A DNA stretch of 64,000 bases from Paenibacillus vini (GTDB lineage Bacteria; Bacillota; Bacilli; Paenibacillales; Paenibacillaceae), in contig NZ_BOSL01000001.1 in NCBI RefSeq assembly GCF_018403325.1, positions 496,001-560,000 of the forward strand, in the 5' to 3' direction. The translations under genes were made by a program, and so were the position numbers. This document shows positions 16,342-24,768 of the stretch, one piece after another. The notes beneath the pieces were generated by a model, which worked only from the letters and a program-made list of their open reading frames with translations, was not told where the DNA came from and did no database searches. The number at the start of each line of letters is the position of its first letter. Position 1 is the stretch's first letter.

Positions 16342-16470
16342 TTATTTCTGGGTTCCATGCTGTTTGGTTGGCAGTTGGCCGGCGGGATTTCCTTTGCCCC
16401 GTTTCCGGTTGCGTTCGTCCTTGTCCTGCTTATCATGGACTTTTTCGACAAACTCATGCAGGTTCTCCAC
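16342..16470 (-). CDS. 42-residue DUF4023-like protein
   Basis: A short minus-strand gene starting with GTG at 16470, with AAGGAGG 7 nt upstream. The product begins MENLHEFVEKVHDKQDKDER and ends GQLPTKQHGTQK. This short charged helix followed by a basic LPTKQHG tail is what I recall of DUF4023, a family of about 40-residue proteins in Bacillales with no known function. It has no membrane segment. It is small enough to be missed by length-filtered gene finders. Confidence 0.7.
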   Translation of the reverse strand: MENLHEFVEKVHDKQDKDERNRKRGKGNPAGQLPTKQHGTQK

Positions 16471-16570
16471 AGAATTTCCTCCTTCGCAAGAGCATGATGA
16501 AATCTCTTGCGTTACTATGCCACAATCGGGACGGTTTCATCCCGAATGGAGGGGGCTTGGAGCCGGAGCT

Positions 16571-18478
16571 TTACTTCGCTCCGGCATGGCTCTCTTCGCC
16601 GTGCCAGAGCTGGCGGAAGCTGGGGCTCACGGCGAGCAGCTGCTCCGCCGTGCCTTCGGCTTCAATCGTGCCGTCCTTGAGCACGATAATGTGGTCCGCG
16701 TGCGAGAGCGCGGCCTTGCGGTGCGACACGACGAGGCAGGTGGCCTCGCCCCTGTCGCGGAAGAGCCGCTCCCACAGCTTACGTTCGGTTTCGACGTCGA
16801 GCGCGCTCGACAGGTCGTCGAACACGTACAGCTGTGCGTCGCGCACGAGCATCCGGGCGGCCGCGGTCCGCTGGACCTGGCCCCCGGAGAGCTTCACCCC
16901 GCGCGGCCCGACCATCGTGTCGAGGCCGTGCTGGAGCTGCGCCACGTCATCTTCCATGACGGCGGCGTGCAGCGCCTGCTCCAGGCTGCCGTCGGTGCCC
17001 GGCAGCCCGAGCAGGATGTTGTTCCGCAGCTTGTCGCTGTACAGGCGCGGAATCTGCGCCGTATACGCGCTCTGCGGCGGAACGAAGAAGTCCGCCGGCG
17101 TCTCGACGCGCCGGCCGTTCCAGGCGATCTCGCCGCCTTCGGCCGGCAAGAGGCCGAGCAGTGCGCGCAGCAGCGTCGTCTTCCCCGAGCCGATCATGCC
17201 GGTGATCACGGTAAACGATCCGCGCTCAAGGCGCAGATCGATCCCCTGGATGCCCCGGCCCGTCTCGGGGTAACGGTACGTCAGGCCGCGCACCTCCAGG
17301 ACCTGCAGCGGGTCCGCCTGTACCGTCCCCGCTACATCGGCGCCGAGTCGGTCCTCCTCGCGCCTTGCCTTCGCCGTCGTCCGCATCGCATCGCCGACGG
17401 CCGCCTCACCGCTCGCACTCCGGCCGCCATCACCCTGCTCGCGCACGCCCCCAGCGCCCGCAGTTTCCGCTGCGGCCGCCCGCCGCTTGCCGAGCCCGAT
17501 GAAGGCCGGCGCGGTCAGAATTCGGGCGGACGCCCCTTGCAGCATATCCTTCAGCCGTCCGAAGCTGATAGCCATCTGCTTATAATAGGTCATGAAGTTG
17601 CCGACATTCGAAATCAATTGGGTGACGAAGGTCAAATAGTAGATGAACAGAGACAGGTCGCCGACCGTAAACGAACCGCTGCGCATTTTATAACCGGCAA
17701 GCACGAGAATAAGGCCTGTGCCAAGATTTACGGAGTTCGTGAACACCGACGACAAGGCTTCGGTAATCAGCTTGTCTTTGACCATCGATTGGCGGCGTTC
17801 ATCGCTTAACCGTTCAAAACGACGTACGATCCGCGTCTCGGCACCGGCGACCTGGATCGCCTGAACGTTGGAGAACATCTCGCTGATCGAGCTCGTGACC
17901 TTGGCCGTCGCGGCCCGGCTCGCCGCACGGTACTTCTGGACGCGCGTCGTGGCGATTTGCGCCGCCGTGACGACCAGAATCAGCGGCACGAACACGAAGA
18001 ATGTCATCTGCGCATCGATAGAGATCAGAATATAACTCGAGACGATTACGAATCCGATCAGCCCGAACATATCGACCGACCAGCTCATCGCTTCTTCCGT
18101 ATGATCGACGTCATCGCGGAAGTTGCTGATCGCTTCCCCGGGAGAACATGGAATCGCTTTGGCGCCGGGCTCTTTCAGGACATGAGCCAGCATGTTTCTC
18201 CGCAGCAGGGTGCTGATCCGGAACCGGAAGTTGGCGTCCGTCCAGAAGCCGCCGGCGATCAGCGCGATTCGGGCTAGCGCGGCGCCGACCAGCAGGGCGG
18301 CGATCCCCCAGATTCCGTACGGGAAATCATAAGTGCCCTCAAGGTGGTCAAAGAAAGCCTTCGTAATCAACCCTGGCAGCAGCGGGGCCATATGTATGAC
18401 CATCCATGCAAACAGGTTGGAGAAATAGAAGACAGGGCGATAAAGGAGTAATCTCCAGAAAAAATGTCTTGTATTCAT
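16571..18478 (-). CDS. ABC exporter subunit with degenerate ATPase site
   Basis: 635 residues: six-helix membrane domain (about 1-315) and an ABC domain (about 395-630). Walker A is GMIGSGKT, the signature is LSGGQ, and Walker B reads LYVFDDLSSALD, with Asp in place of the catalytic Glu. The partner encoded upstream has the complementary defect, so the two form a heterodimeric type IV exporter with one active and one degenerate site. Between the domains is an unusual low-complexity insert of about 70 residues rich in Ala, Gly and Arg, encoded by very GC-rich DNA (about 17290-17530). It overlaps the partner gene by 4 nt. Substrate unknown; drugs, lipids or peptides are usual for the family. 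Confidence 0.92.
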   Translation of the reverse strand: MNTRHFFWRLLLYRPVFYFSNLFAWMVIHMAPLLPGLITKAFFDHLEGTYDFPYGIWGIAALLVGAALARIALIAGGFWTDANFRFRISTLLRRNMLAHVLKEPGAKAIPCSPGEAISNFRDDVDHTEEAMSWSVDMFGLIGFVIVSSYILISIDAQMTFFVFVPLILVVTAAQIATTRVQKYRAASRAATAKVTSSISEMFSNVQAIQVAGAETRIVRRFERLSDERRQSMVKDKLITEALSSVFTNSVNLGTGLILVLAGYKMRSGSFTVGDLSLFIYYLTFVTQLISNVGNFMTYYKQMAISFGRLKDMLQGASARILTAPAFIGLGKRRAAAAETAGAGGVREQGDGGRSASGEAAVGDAMRTTAKARREEDRLGADVAGTVQADPLQVLEVRGLTYRYPETGRGIQGIDLRLERGSFTVITGMIGSGKTTLLRALLGLLPAEGGEIAWNGRRVETPADFFVPPQSAYTAQIPRLYSDKLRNNILLGLPGTDGSLEQALHAAVMEDDVAQLQHGLDTMVGPRGVKLSGGQVQRTAAARMLVRDAQLYVFDDLSSALDVETERKLWERLFRDRGEATCLVVSHRKAALSHADHIIVLKDGTIEAEGTAEQLLAVSPSFRQLWHGEESHAGAK

Positions 18479-20289
18479 GCCAGCACCTCCTCAAGCCCGA
18501 CGGCCAGCATCCGGCTGAACCGGGACTGCGGATCGCGAGCCAGTTCAGCCCGAGGGCCGTTCTCCACAATCTGCCCGTTCTCCAGAATTAAAATCTGATC
18601 GGCCCGTTGTACCGTCGATAGACGGTGAGCGATCATAATGCACGTCCGCTCCTCCAGAAGCCGGCTGATCGCCGCTTCGATCCGGTTCTCCGTCAACGGA
18701 TCCAGCCGTGAAGAGGCTTCATCCAGAATGACCAGCCCCGGGTCGCTCAGGAATACCCGGGCGAAGGCGAGCAGCTGGGCTTCGCCGGCCGACAAGCTTC
18801 CTCCGCCGGAGGCCAGCACCGTGTCCAGGCCATCCGGAAGCGAAGCGAACCACTCTTCCAGGCCCAGCTCTTTCAGGACGGAGAGAATTTCAGCATCGTT
18901 AATCTCTTCATCGAACAGGGAGAGGTTGTCGCGCACGGTACCTTCCATAATCTCGATATTTTGCGTTACCATAGCTACGCCGCTGCGCAGTTCATGGAGC
19001 TTGCAGTCCCGGATATCGACTCCGGACAGCTCAATTGATCCCTCTTGGGGATCATAGAAGCGCAGCAGCAGGCGGGCCAGCGTCGATTTGCCGCTGCCGG
19101 TTCTGCCTAGAAGTCCGAGCGTTTGGCCCGGTTTCAGAGATAAGTCCAAATGGCGCAGCGTCGGCTCGCCATCCGCCTCGTAAGAGAATGTCAAACCGTT
19201 AAATTGCACGGACAGCGGCCCTGCGGGAAGCGGGGCTCCCGGGCCGTCGGTGATCTGCGGCTTCGTGCTAAGCAAATCGCGGACACGGATCAGGCTGGCA
19301 TCGGCTTTTTGCAAATCCTCAAGCTGGGTGCGGATCTTCTCGATTGGCTTTGCCAGCAGCTCCGTATAATAGAAGACCAGATAGACGGATCCGATCGTGA
19401 GCTCGCCCCGTTTCCAGAGCCAGGCGCAGACGAGGAAGGCGGCGGCATTCCCGAGGGCGAAGACGAAGATGGTAGTGCTCCACATCATCCCGAAGCCCAT
19501 GAAAGCCCGGATGCGTACGGGCAACATCCGCCGCGACAGGTCGTAAAAACGATTCATGACATAGCCGGCCGCCCCGTTGGCGCGGGTATCTTCCGTTCCT
19601 TCCAGATGCTCGCCGATAAAGCCGTACAATTCGGCGTTCTGGGCGCGCCATTTCGTCCAAACCGGTACGGTGAACTTGCGGATCCATTGGATGGCAAAAA
19701 CAGCTCCTACCACGAATAGGGACATCGCTGCGCCTATCCAAATATTTTCACGGAATAACAGAAGTAAAATGCCTAACATGAGTAAAATGTTGCCTAGCAG
19801 GTGGATCATAAAGCTGGAGAAAAAGTTGGCTAACGCGTTGACGTCGCCGTCGACCCGTTCTATCAAGGTGCCTGAGGTGTTAGATTTGTGGAAGGTCATG
19901 TCGAGCGAGAGGCAGTGTTCAACGAGATCGGCCCGCAGCCGATTGGTCGTTGTCCAGCCCAGGTTCTCGCTGTAATAGGCCGCGCATACGGAAATCACTT
20001 GCTGGATCAGGGAGAATCCGATAAAGATGGCGGCAGCATAATAAAGCGCATTCAAACTGCCTTCGCCTTGAGCCGTATCGATGAAATAACGGATTACCTG
20101 CGGATTCACGAGCTGCAGGGCGATGGACACCAGCAGCAGCACCGCTAACCAAATCAGCAGCCTGCGTTGAGTAAATACGTACCGGCCCAGCATTTCCCGG
20201 TAATGGCCCAAGGATTTCGTCCTCGTCCTTCGTTTGTTGTTTTCGTTCGGTTCATTTGATTGTTCAGCCAAGCCGGACACCCCTTCCAT
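18475..20289 (-). CDS. ABC exporter subunit with intact Walker B
   Basis: 604 residues: a charged N-terminus, a six-helix membrane domain (about 40-340) and an ABC domain (about 365-600). Walker A is GRTGSGKST and Walker B is LVILDEASSRLD with the catalytic Glu, but the signature reads LSAGE instead of LSGGQ. Its Walker motifs would pair with the partner's LSGGQ to make the consensus ATP site, while its own LSAGE faces the partner's defective Walker B. This is the expected pattern for a heterodimeric exporter such as BmrCD or TM287/288. It is the first gene of a two-gene operon. Confidence 0.92.
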   Translation of the reverse strand: MEGVSGLAEQSNEPNENNKRRTRTKSLGHYREMLGRYVFTQRRLLIWLAVLLLVSIALQLVNPQVIRYFIDTAQGEGSLNALYYAAAIFIGFSLIQQVISVCAAYYSENLGWTTTNRLRADLVEHCLSLDMTFHKSNTSGTLIERVDGDVNALANFFSSFMIHLLGNILLMLGILLLLFRENIWIGAAMSLFVVGAVFAIQWIRKFTVPVWTKWRAQNAELYGFIGEHLEGTEDTRANGAAGYVMNRFYDLSRRMLPVRIRAFMGFGMMWSTTIFVFALGNAAAFLVCAWLWKRGELTIGSVYLVFYYTELLAKPIEKIRTQLEDLQKADASLIRVRDLLSTKPQITDGPGAPLPAGPLSVQFNGLTFSYEADGEPTLRHLDLSLKPGQTLGLLGRTGSGKSTLARLLLRFYDPQEGSIELSGVDIRDCKLHELRSGVAMVTQNIEIMEGTVRDNLSLFDEEINDAEILSVLKELGLEEWFASLPDGLDTVLASGGGSLSAGEAQLLAFARVFLSDPGLVILDEASSRLDPLTENRIEAAISRLLEERTCIMIAHRLSTVQRADQILILENGQIVENGPRAELARDPQSRFSRMLAVGLEEVLA

Positions 20290-20343
20290 TCATGCATCGA
20301 TGTACATTCAATCTAGGAGCGTCAATTTTATGCCCGTTCCTAA

Positions 20344-20517
20344 GAGGTAGTCAAAAAGTCATCTTTTGATCACGAAGTTCATCTGGTTGCATATACGGCA
20401 TCGAATCTTGAAGTCAGGCGGGCCTTCCAGTGCTCACGTAGGTTTTGCCTACGCTCCGCTCCTCAGTCCCTCCTTCATCCAACCTTCTCGGTGCTGAAAA
20501 GTCGACTTTTTGAACAC
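20344..20517. repeat. MITE-like element with terminal inverted repeats
   Basis: About 170 bp bounded by TCAAAAAGTC (20351-20360) and its complement GACTTTTTGA (20504-20513), with partial matching continuing inward (CTTTT/AAAAG). The interior has a small hairpin (GTAGG-TTTT-GCCTAC) and no reading frame of note. I recall sequences of this kind repeated in Paenibacillus genomes, but that needs a search. It lies in the 20290-20765 gap upstream of the Fur-type promoter. Confidence 0.6.
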
Positions 20518-20622
20518 GTACTAATATTCTCCAATTTATTTTATACAAAAACATATGTTCGTACAATAGGATTTCAGCAGCAAAATAAAGAGTCTCTTAT
20601 AATAAATTAAATTTTAAAACGG

Positions 20623-20682
20623 TTGACAGTGTGAAAATACGCACGGTATAATTCAATCTAATTGATAATGAATATCATTATT
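20623..20682 (+). promoter_or_regulatory. yclN promoter with Fur box
   Basis: TTGACA (20623-20628), 18-bp spacer, TATAAT (20647-20652). Overlapping the start of the transcript is TGATAATGAATATCATTA (about 20663-20680), close to the Fur consensus GATAATGATAATCATTATC. Iron-bound Fur would block transcription of yclNOPQ when iron is plentiful. Confidence 0.88.
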
Positions 20683-20765
20683 AATTATTCATCGTCTGTC
20701 CTGCCGGCAGCGAATCACTTGGGCTTCCTCCAGGCCAGAGGGGGCAAAGTAAGGACGATCTCATA

Positions 20766-21728
20766 ATGAAGAAAACTCTCACCATTCTAATAGCACTATT
20801 AATCGTACTCTCTATTACATCCCTGTTTATCGGAGCTTCCAGCATGTCACTGTTTGACCTGTTCGGGCCGGAAGGAGGGGAAGCTTGGGAACTGCTGTGG
20901 ATCAGCCGGATTCCCCGGCTAGTCAGCATCATTATCGCCGGAGTCAGCATGAGCATCGTCGGTTTGATCATGCAGCAACTGACCCGGAACAAATTCGTGT
21001 CGCCGACGACGGCGGGCACGATGGACTCCGCCAGCTTCGGCATTATGGTGGCCCTGCTGCTGTTTACATCGGCGGGAGCGCTCGTCAAAATGTCCATAGC
21101 CTTTGTCTTCGCCCTTCTCGGAACTTATATATTCATGGCAATTCTGAACCGGGTGAAATACAAGGACACGATCTTTATCCCGCTCGTCGGGTTAATGTTC
21201 GGCGGAATCGTCAGTTCGGCAACTACTTTTTTTGCGTATAAATACAATTTGATTCAGAGCATGTCCGCGTGGCTGTATGGGGATTTCTCCATGATCATGC
21301 AGGGCCGTTACGAGCTGTTGTTTATCAGCGTGCCTCTAGTGGCGGTTTCCTATATTTACGCCAACAAGTTTACGGTCGCGGGCATGGGCGAGGAGTTTTC
21401 CGTCAACCTCGGTTTGAATTACAAGCAGGTCGTCAACATCGGGTTAGGTTTGGTCGCGCTCGTTACTTCGGTCGTCGTGCTGACGGTCGGGTCGATTCCT
21501 TTTCTGGGATTAATTATTCCAAACCTGGTCACGATATTCCGCGGCGACAACCTGAAGGGAAACCTGACTTACACGGCTTTACTGGGCGCAGTCTTCGTTC
21601 TGGCATGCGACATTCTGGGACGCTTGATCATCTATCCGTATGAGGTGTCGATCGGACTGACCGTCGGGGTAATCGGAAGCGGTATTTTCCTGTATCTGCT
21701 GTTGAGGAGAAAGACATATGAGCAATAA
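20766..21728 (+). CDS. yclN: Siderophore ABC importer permease YclN
   Basis: 320 residues, FecCD-type permease with about nine helices. Long stretches match what I know of Bacillus subtilis YclN (FpbN), for example RLVSIIIAGVSMSIVGLIMQ, NKFVSPTTAGTMD and FLGLIIPNLVTIFRGDNLK. YclNOPQ imports iron-petrobactin and related catecholates. Gene order here is the same (permease, permease, ATPase, binding protein). The start follows AAGGAC, and a Fur-type promoter lies about 110 nt upstream. It overlaps yclO by 11 nt. Confidence 0.93.
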   Translation: MKKTLTILIALLIVLSITSLFIGASSMSLFDLFGPEGGEAWELLWISRIPRLVSIIIAGVSMSIVGLIMQQLTRNKFVSPTTAGTMDSASFGIMVALLLFTSAGALVKMSIAFVFALLGTYIFMAILNRVKYKDTIFIPLVGLMFGGIVSSATTFFAYKYNLIQSMSAWLYGDFSMIMQGRYELLFISVPLVAVSYIYANKFTVAGMGEEFSVNLGLNYKQVVNIGLGLVALVTSVVVLTVGSIPFLGLIIPNLVTIFRGDNLKGNLTYTALLGAVFVLACDILGRLIIYPYEVSIGLTVGVIGSGIFLYLLLRRKTYEQ

Positions 21729-22668
21729 AACCAAACTATGGATCCTTGCCGGCATCGCCGTTCTGCTTGCTGTCGTCTTTATGACGATCGAGGCGGGCGG
21801 ACATTGGGATTACATACTGCCAAGACGGGGCAGAAAACTGATCGCCATTCTCCTTACAGGAACAGCCATTGCTTTTTCGACCGTGGTGTTCCAGACGATT
21901 ACGAACAATCGGATCTTGACGCCGAGCATTATCGGCCTGGATTCACTGTATATGCTCCTTCAAACGGTGATCGTTTTCCTGATCGGGGGAACGGCCTTAA
22001 CCATGATGAGCAAAAATTTGCGCTTTGTACTGGCGGTCGGACTGATGGTCGTGTTCGCCATGCTGCTGTACAGAATGCTGTTTCGCAGGGAAGGGCGTAA
22101 CATTTATCATCTGCTGCTGATCGGGCTCATTTTCGGAACTTTTTTCTCGAGTGTGACCTCGTTCCTGCAAAAGCTGATTGATCCGAATGAATTTCTGGTC
22201 ATCCAGGATAAAATGTTCGCCAGCTTCAATAATGTCAATTCCGATCTGCTTTGGCTGTCGCTCGTCGGCGTGATGCTTGTGGCGCTTTATTTTGCGAGGT
22301 TTACCAAGTATCTGGATGTGCTTGCTTTGGGTCGGGATCATGCCGTCAACCTGGGCATCAGTTATGAATATGTCGTCAAGCGGATGCTGATCGTCGTCGC
22401 TGTCCTGATATCGATTTCGACTGCCTTAGTCGGACCGATTACTTTTCTGGGGCTGCTTGTGGCCAATGTGTCTTATCAGTTCCTGAATACTTACCGTCAC
22501 AAAACGTTGATCCTCGGCGCTTCCCTGGTCAGCTTTATCGCCTTAACCGGAGGTCAGTTGATCATCGAGAGAGTGTTTACCTTCTCCACTTCGCTAAGCG
22601 TCATCATCAACTTTATCGGCGGGGTGTACTTCATCTATCTGCTGCTAAAGGAGAATAAATCGTGGTAA
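21718..22668 (+). CDS. yclO: Siderophore ABC importer permease YclO
   Basis: 316 residues, second FecCD-type permease. Recognisable YclO stretches include AFSTVVFQTITNNRILTPSI, LIDPNEFLVIQDKMFASFNN and the end YLLLKENKSW. It should pair with YclN to form the membrane channel. The ATG has GAGGAGAAAG upstream, within the end of yclN, indicating coupled translation. The same Fur-controlled operon. Confidence 0.93.
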   Translation: MSNKTKLWILAGIAVLLAVVFMTIEAGGHWDYILPRRGRKLIAILLTGTAIAFSTVVFQTITNNRILTPSIIGLDSLYMLLQTVIVFLIGGTALTMMSKNLRFVLAVGLMVVFAMLLYRMLFRREGRNIYHLLLIGLIFGTFFSSVTSFLQKLIDPNEFLVIQDKMFASFNNVNSDLLWLSLVGVMLVALYFARFTKYLDVLALGRDHAVNLGISYEYVVKRMLIVVAVLISISTALVGPITFLGLLVANVSYQFLNTYRHKTLILGASLVSFIALTGGQLIIERVFTFSTSLSVIINFIGGVYFIYLLLKENKSW

Positions 22669-23420
22669 AGGTCAGAGGAGTTTCCAAACAATATGGCGGT
22701 AAAAAGGTCGTCGACAATGTCTCGCTGGAGATCGCGAAAGGAAAGATTACTTCCTTTATCGGGCCGAACGGTGCGGGGAAGAGCACGTTGATGTCCATGA
22801 TCAGCAGACTGATTGCCAAGGACGAGGGCGAAGTCTTGATCGAAGACCGTGAAATCGGGCAATGGAAAAGCGGGGAACTTGCCAAAAAGATTTCAATTCT
22901 TAAGCAATCCAATCACATCAATATTCGGTTGACGGTGCGGGATCTCGTAAACTTTGGGCGTTTTCCCTATTCGCAGGGACGCTTGAATAAGGAAGACGAA
23001 GCCTATGTAGACGAGGCGATTCGCTATATGCACCTTGAAACGATGCAGAATAAATTCCTCGACGAACTCAGCGGGGGTCAGAAGCAACGGGCGTTCATCG
23101 CCATGGTCATCGCGCAAAACACGGAGTACGTGCTGCTCGACGAGCCGCTCAACAATCTGGATATGAATCATTCTGTGCAAATCATGAAGGTACTGCGCAG
23201 ATTGGTCGATGAGCTTGGAAAAACGGTAGTGCTGGTGATCCACGACATCAATTTTGCCTCCTGCTATTCCGACTATATTGTCGCGCTGAAGGATGGCAAG
23301 GTGGTCAAGGAAGGCACGACCGATGAAATTATCGAACCGTCCGTGCTGCGTGAAGTTTACGATATGGAAATTCCGGTCCAGGAGATCGGCGGCAACAAAA
23401 TATGCGTGTATTTTGCTTAA
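22662..23420 (+). CDS. yclP: Siderophore ABC importer ATPase YclP
   Basis: 252 residues, a complete FepC-type ATPase. Walker A GPNGAGKST, signature LSGGQKQR, Walker B YVLLDEPLNNLD and switch His (VIHDINFA) are all canonical. It energises import through YclN/YclO. GTG start with AAGGAG 8 nt upstream; overlaps the end of yclO by 7 nt. Confidence 0.94.
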   Translation: MVKVRGVSKQYGGKKVVDNVSLEIAKGKITSFIGPNGAGKSTLMSMISRLIAKDEGEVLIEDREIGQWKSGELAKKISILKQSNHINIRLTVRDLVNFGRFPYSQGRLNKEDEAYVDEAIRYMHLETMQNKFLDELSGGQKQRAFIAMVIAQNTEYVLLDEPLNNLDMNHSVQIMKVLRRLVDELGKTVVLVIHDINFASCYSDYIVALKDGKVVKEGTTDEIIEPSVLREVYDMEIPVQEIGGNKICVYFA

Positions 23421-23468
23421 GCATTCTTTCGAAATGACTTTAAATTGTGAAAATATGGGGGAATTCAG

Positions 23469-24479
23469 GTGAATAGCAAAAAGTTAGCGTTAATGTTTAC
23501 TACTCTGGTTATGGTTCTTGTATTGGCCGCTTGCGGAGCGAACAAAAACAGCGGAAGCAATGGCGGCAACGCTGGAGCTACTGGAAGCACGGATACTACG
23601 CAGCCGGCAGCTGCCGCACCAGCCGAGGATGAAGAGCTTACGATCAAGCACAAGCTGGGCGAAGCCAAGGTCAAAAAGAACCCGGCCAAAGTGGTTGTGT
23701 TCGACATGGGCGTGCTGGAAACGCTCGACAAGCTTGGCGTGGAAGTGGCGGCTGTACCACAAGCCAGTTTGCCTACCCATTTGAAGAAATACGAAGACGG
23801 CAAGTACAAAAATGCGGGTACGCTGTTTGAGCCGGACTTTGAAGGCCTGAATGCATTGGACCCGGATGTCATCTTCATCTCCGGCCGTTCTTCCGAGGCT
23901 TATGAAGAGTTGAACAAGATCGCTCCAACGATCTTTATGGGCGTAGATACTGCCAATTATATAGGCTCGTTCACGGAAAACGTGAAAACGCTCGGCGAAA
24001 TTTTCGGCAAAGAGGCTGAAGCAGAACAAGAGCTTACGGCGATTAACGATTCGATCAAAGCTTTGAACGATGTGGCGACTTCCAGCGGGAAAAAGGGGCT
24101 TGTTATCCTGACGACTGGCGGCAAAGTCAGCGCCTATGGACCAGGCTCGCGCTTCGGGATCATTCATGATGTTTTCGGTATCCCTGCAGTCGATGAAAAT
24201 CTTAAAGCCGATACGCACGGGGACTCCATCTCCTTCGAATTCGTAGCGGAGAAGAACCCGGATTATCTGTTCGTCGTAGACCGCGATGCTGTCGTAACTG
24301 AAGAAGGCAAGCAAGCCGAACCGGCCGCTAAGCTGGTTGAGAACGACCTCGTGAAAAAGACGAATGCCTACAAAGACGGCAAGATCGTCTACCTGGACGC
24401 TAACTACTGGTACCTTTCCGGGGGCGGCCTGTTGTCCGTACCGGAAATGTTGAAAGAAGTGCAAGAAGGAATTCAGTAA
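23469..24479 (+). CDS. yclQ: Siderophore-binding lipoprotein YclQ
   Basis: 336 residues. The signal peptide ends in a lipobox, VLAAC, with Cys22 as the lipid-attachment site, then an Asn/Gly/Ala-rich linker (to about 55) and a class III (helical-backbone) binding protein fold with PDVIFISGR and PDYLFVVDRD. It captures the ferric siderophore outside the membrane for YclNOP. GTG start with GGGGGAA upstream. It is the last gene of the operon and a terminator follows. Confidence 0.92.
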   Translation: MNSKKLALMFTTLVMVLVLAACGANKNSGSNGGNAGATGSTDTTQPAAAAPAEDEELTIKHKLGEAKVKKNPAKVVVFDMGVLETLDKLGVEVAAVPQASLPTHLKKYEDGKYKNAGTLFEPDFEGLNALDPDVIFISGRSSEAYEELNKIAPTIFMGVDTANYIGSFTENVKTLGEIFGKEAEAEQELTAINDSIKALNDVATSSGKKGLVILTTGGKVSAYGPGSRFGIIHDVFGIPAVDENLKADTHGDSISFEFVAEKNPDYLFVVDRDAVVTEEGKQAEPAAKLVENDLVKKTNAYKDGKIVYLDANYWYLSGGGLLSVPEMLKEVQEGIQ

Positions 24480-24507
24480 TATAACGCAGGCCATATCTGT
24501 GATGCAG

Positions 24508-24548
24508 CAAGCAAGCCCTACGCTCTTATGCGCAGGGTTTGCTTTTTT
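24508..24548 (+). terminator. yclQ terminator
   Basis: AGCAAGCCCTACGC pairs with GCGCAGGGTTTGCT across a short loop, followed by TTTTT. The rest of the gap to katA (24549-24700) shows nothing clear. Confidence 0.9.
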
Positions 24549-24720
24549 GCGTTTGGGCTTTGTCTTACTTATCAGCCTTGGGTCCGCTTGGAATATTCAC
24601 CGGGGATTACTTATATAATGGCAGTGATAAATCGGAGGTCAGGAGTTCGAGCGTTCATGATTTCCTCATCTAACCTTCATGCACTTTTTCATGCGGGCAT
24701 GGTAGAATTTAATTCAGAAC

Positions 24721-24735
24721 TTAGATTAAGTCTAA
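24721..24735 (+). promoter_or_regulatory. PerR-like box upstream of catalase
   Basis: TTAGATTAAGTCTAA is a 15-bp inverted repeat with the 7-1-7 form of the PerR consensus TTATAATNATTATAA, differing mainly at the inner positions. It starts 48 nt before the katA ATG. PerR with Fe would repress and release on peroxide. The possible -10 TAGAAT at about 24703 lies just upstream. Confidence 0.6.
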
Positions 24736-24768
24736 ATACAATATCAAAGCCGAAAGGATGATTTATAG

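Noticed and set aside
16325-17809. Long plus-strand frame of 494 codons
   Set aside because: It lies antisense to the ABC exporter gene in GC-rich DNA, has no domain signal or ribosome site, and reads as Arg/Ala-rich noise.
23490-24494. Minus-strand frame of 334 codons opposite yclQ
   Set aside because: Mirror of a clear lipoprotein gene; no motif of its own.
24600-24700. Possible small gene between yclQ and katA
   Set aside because: A frame exists but lies over the yclQ terminator and shows no conserved features.
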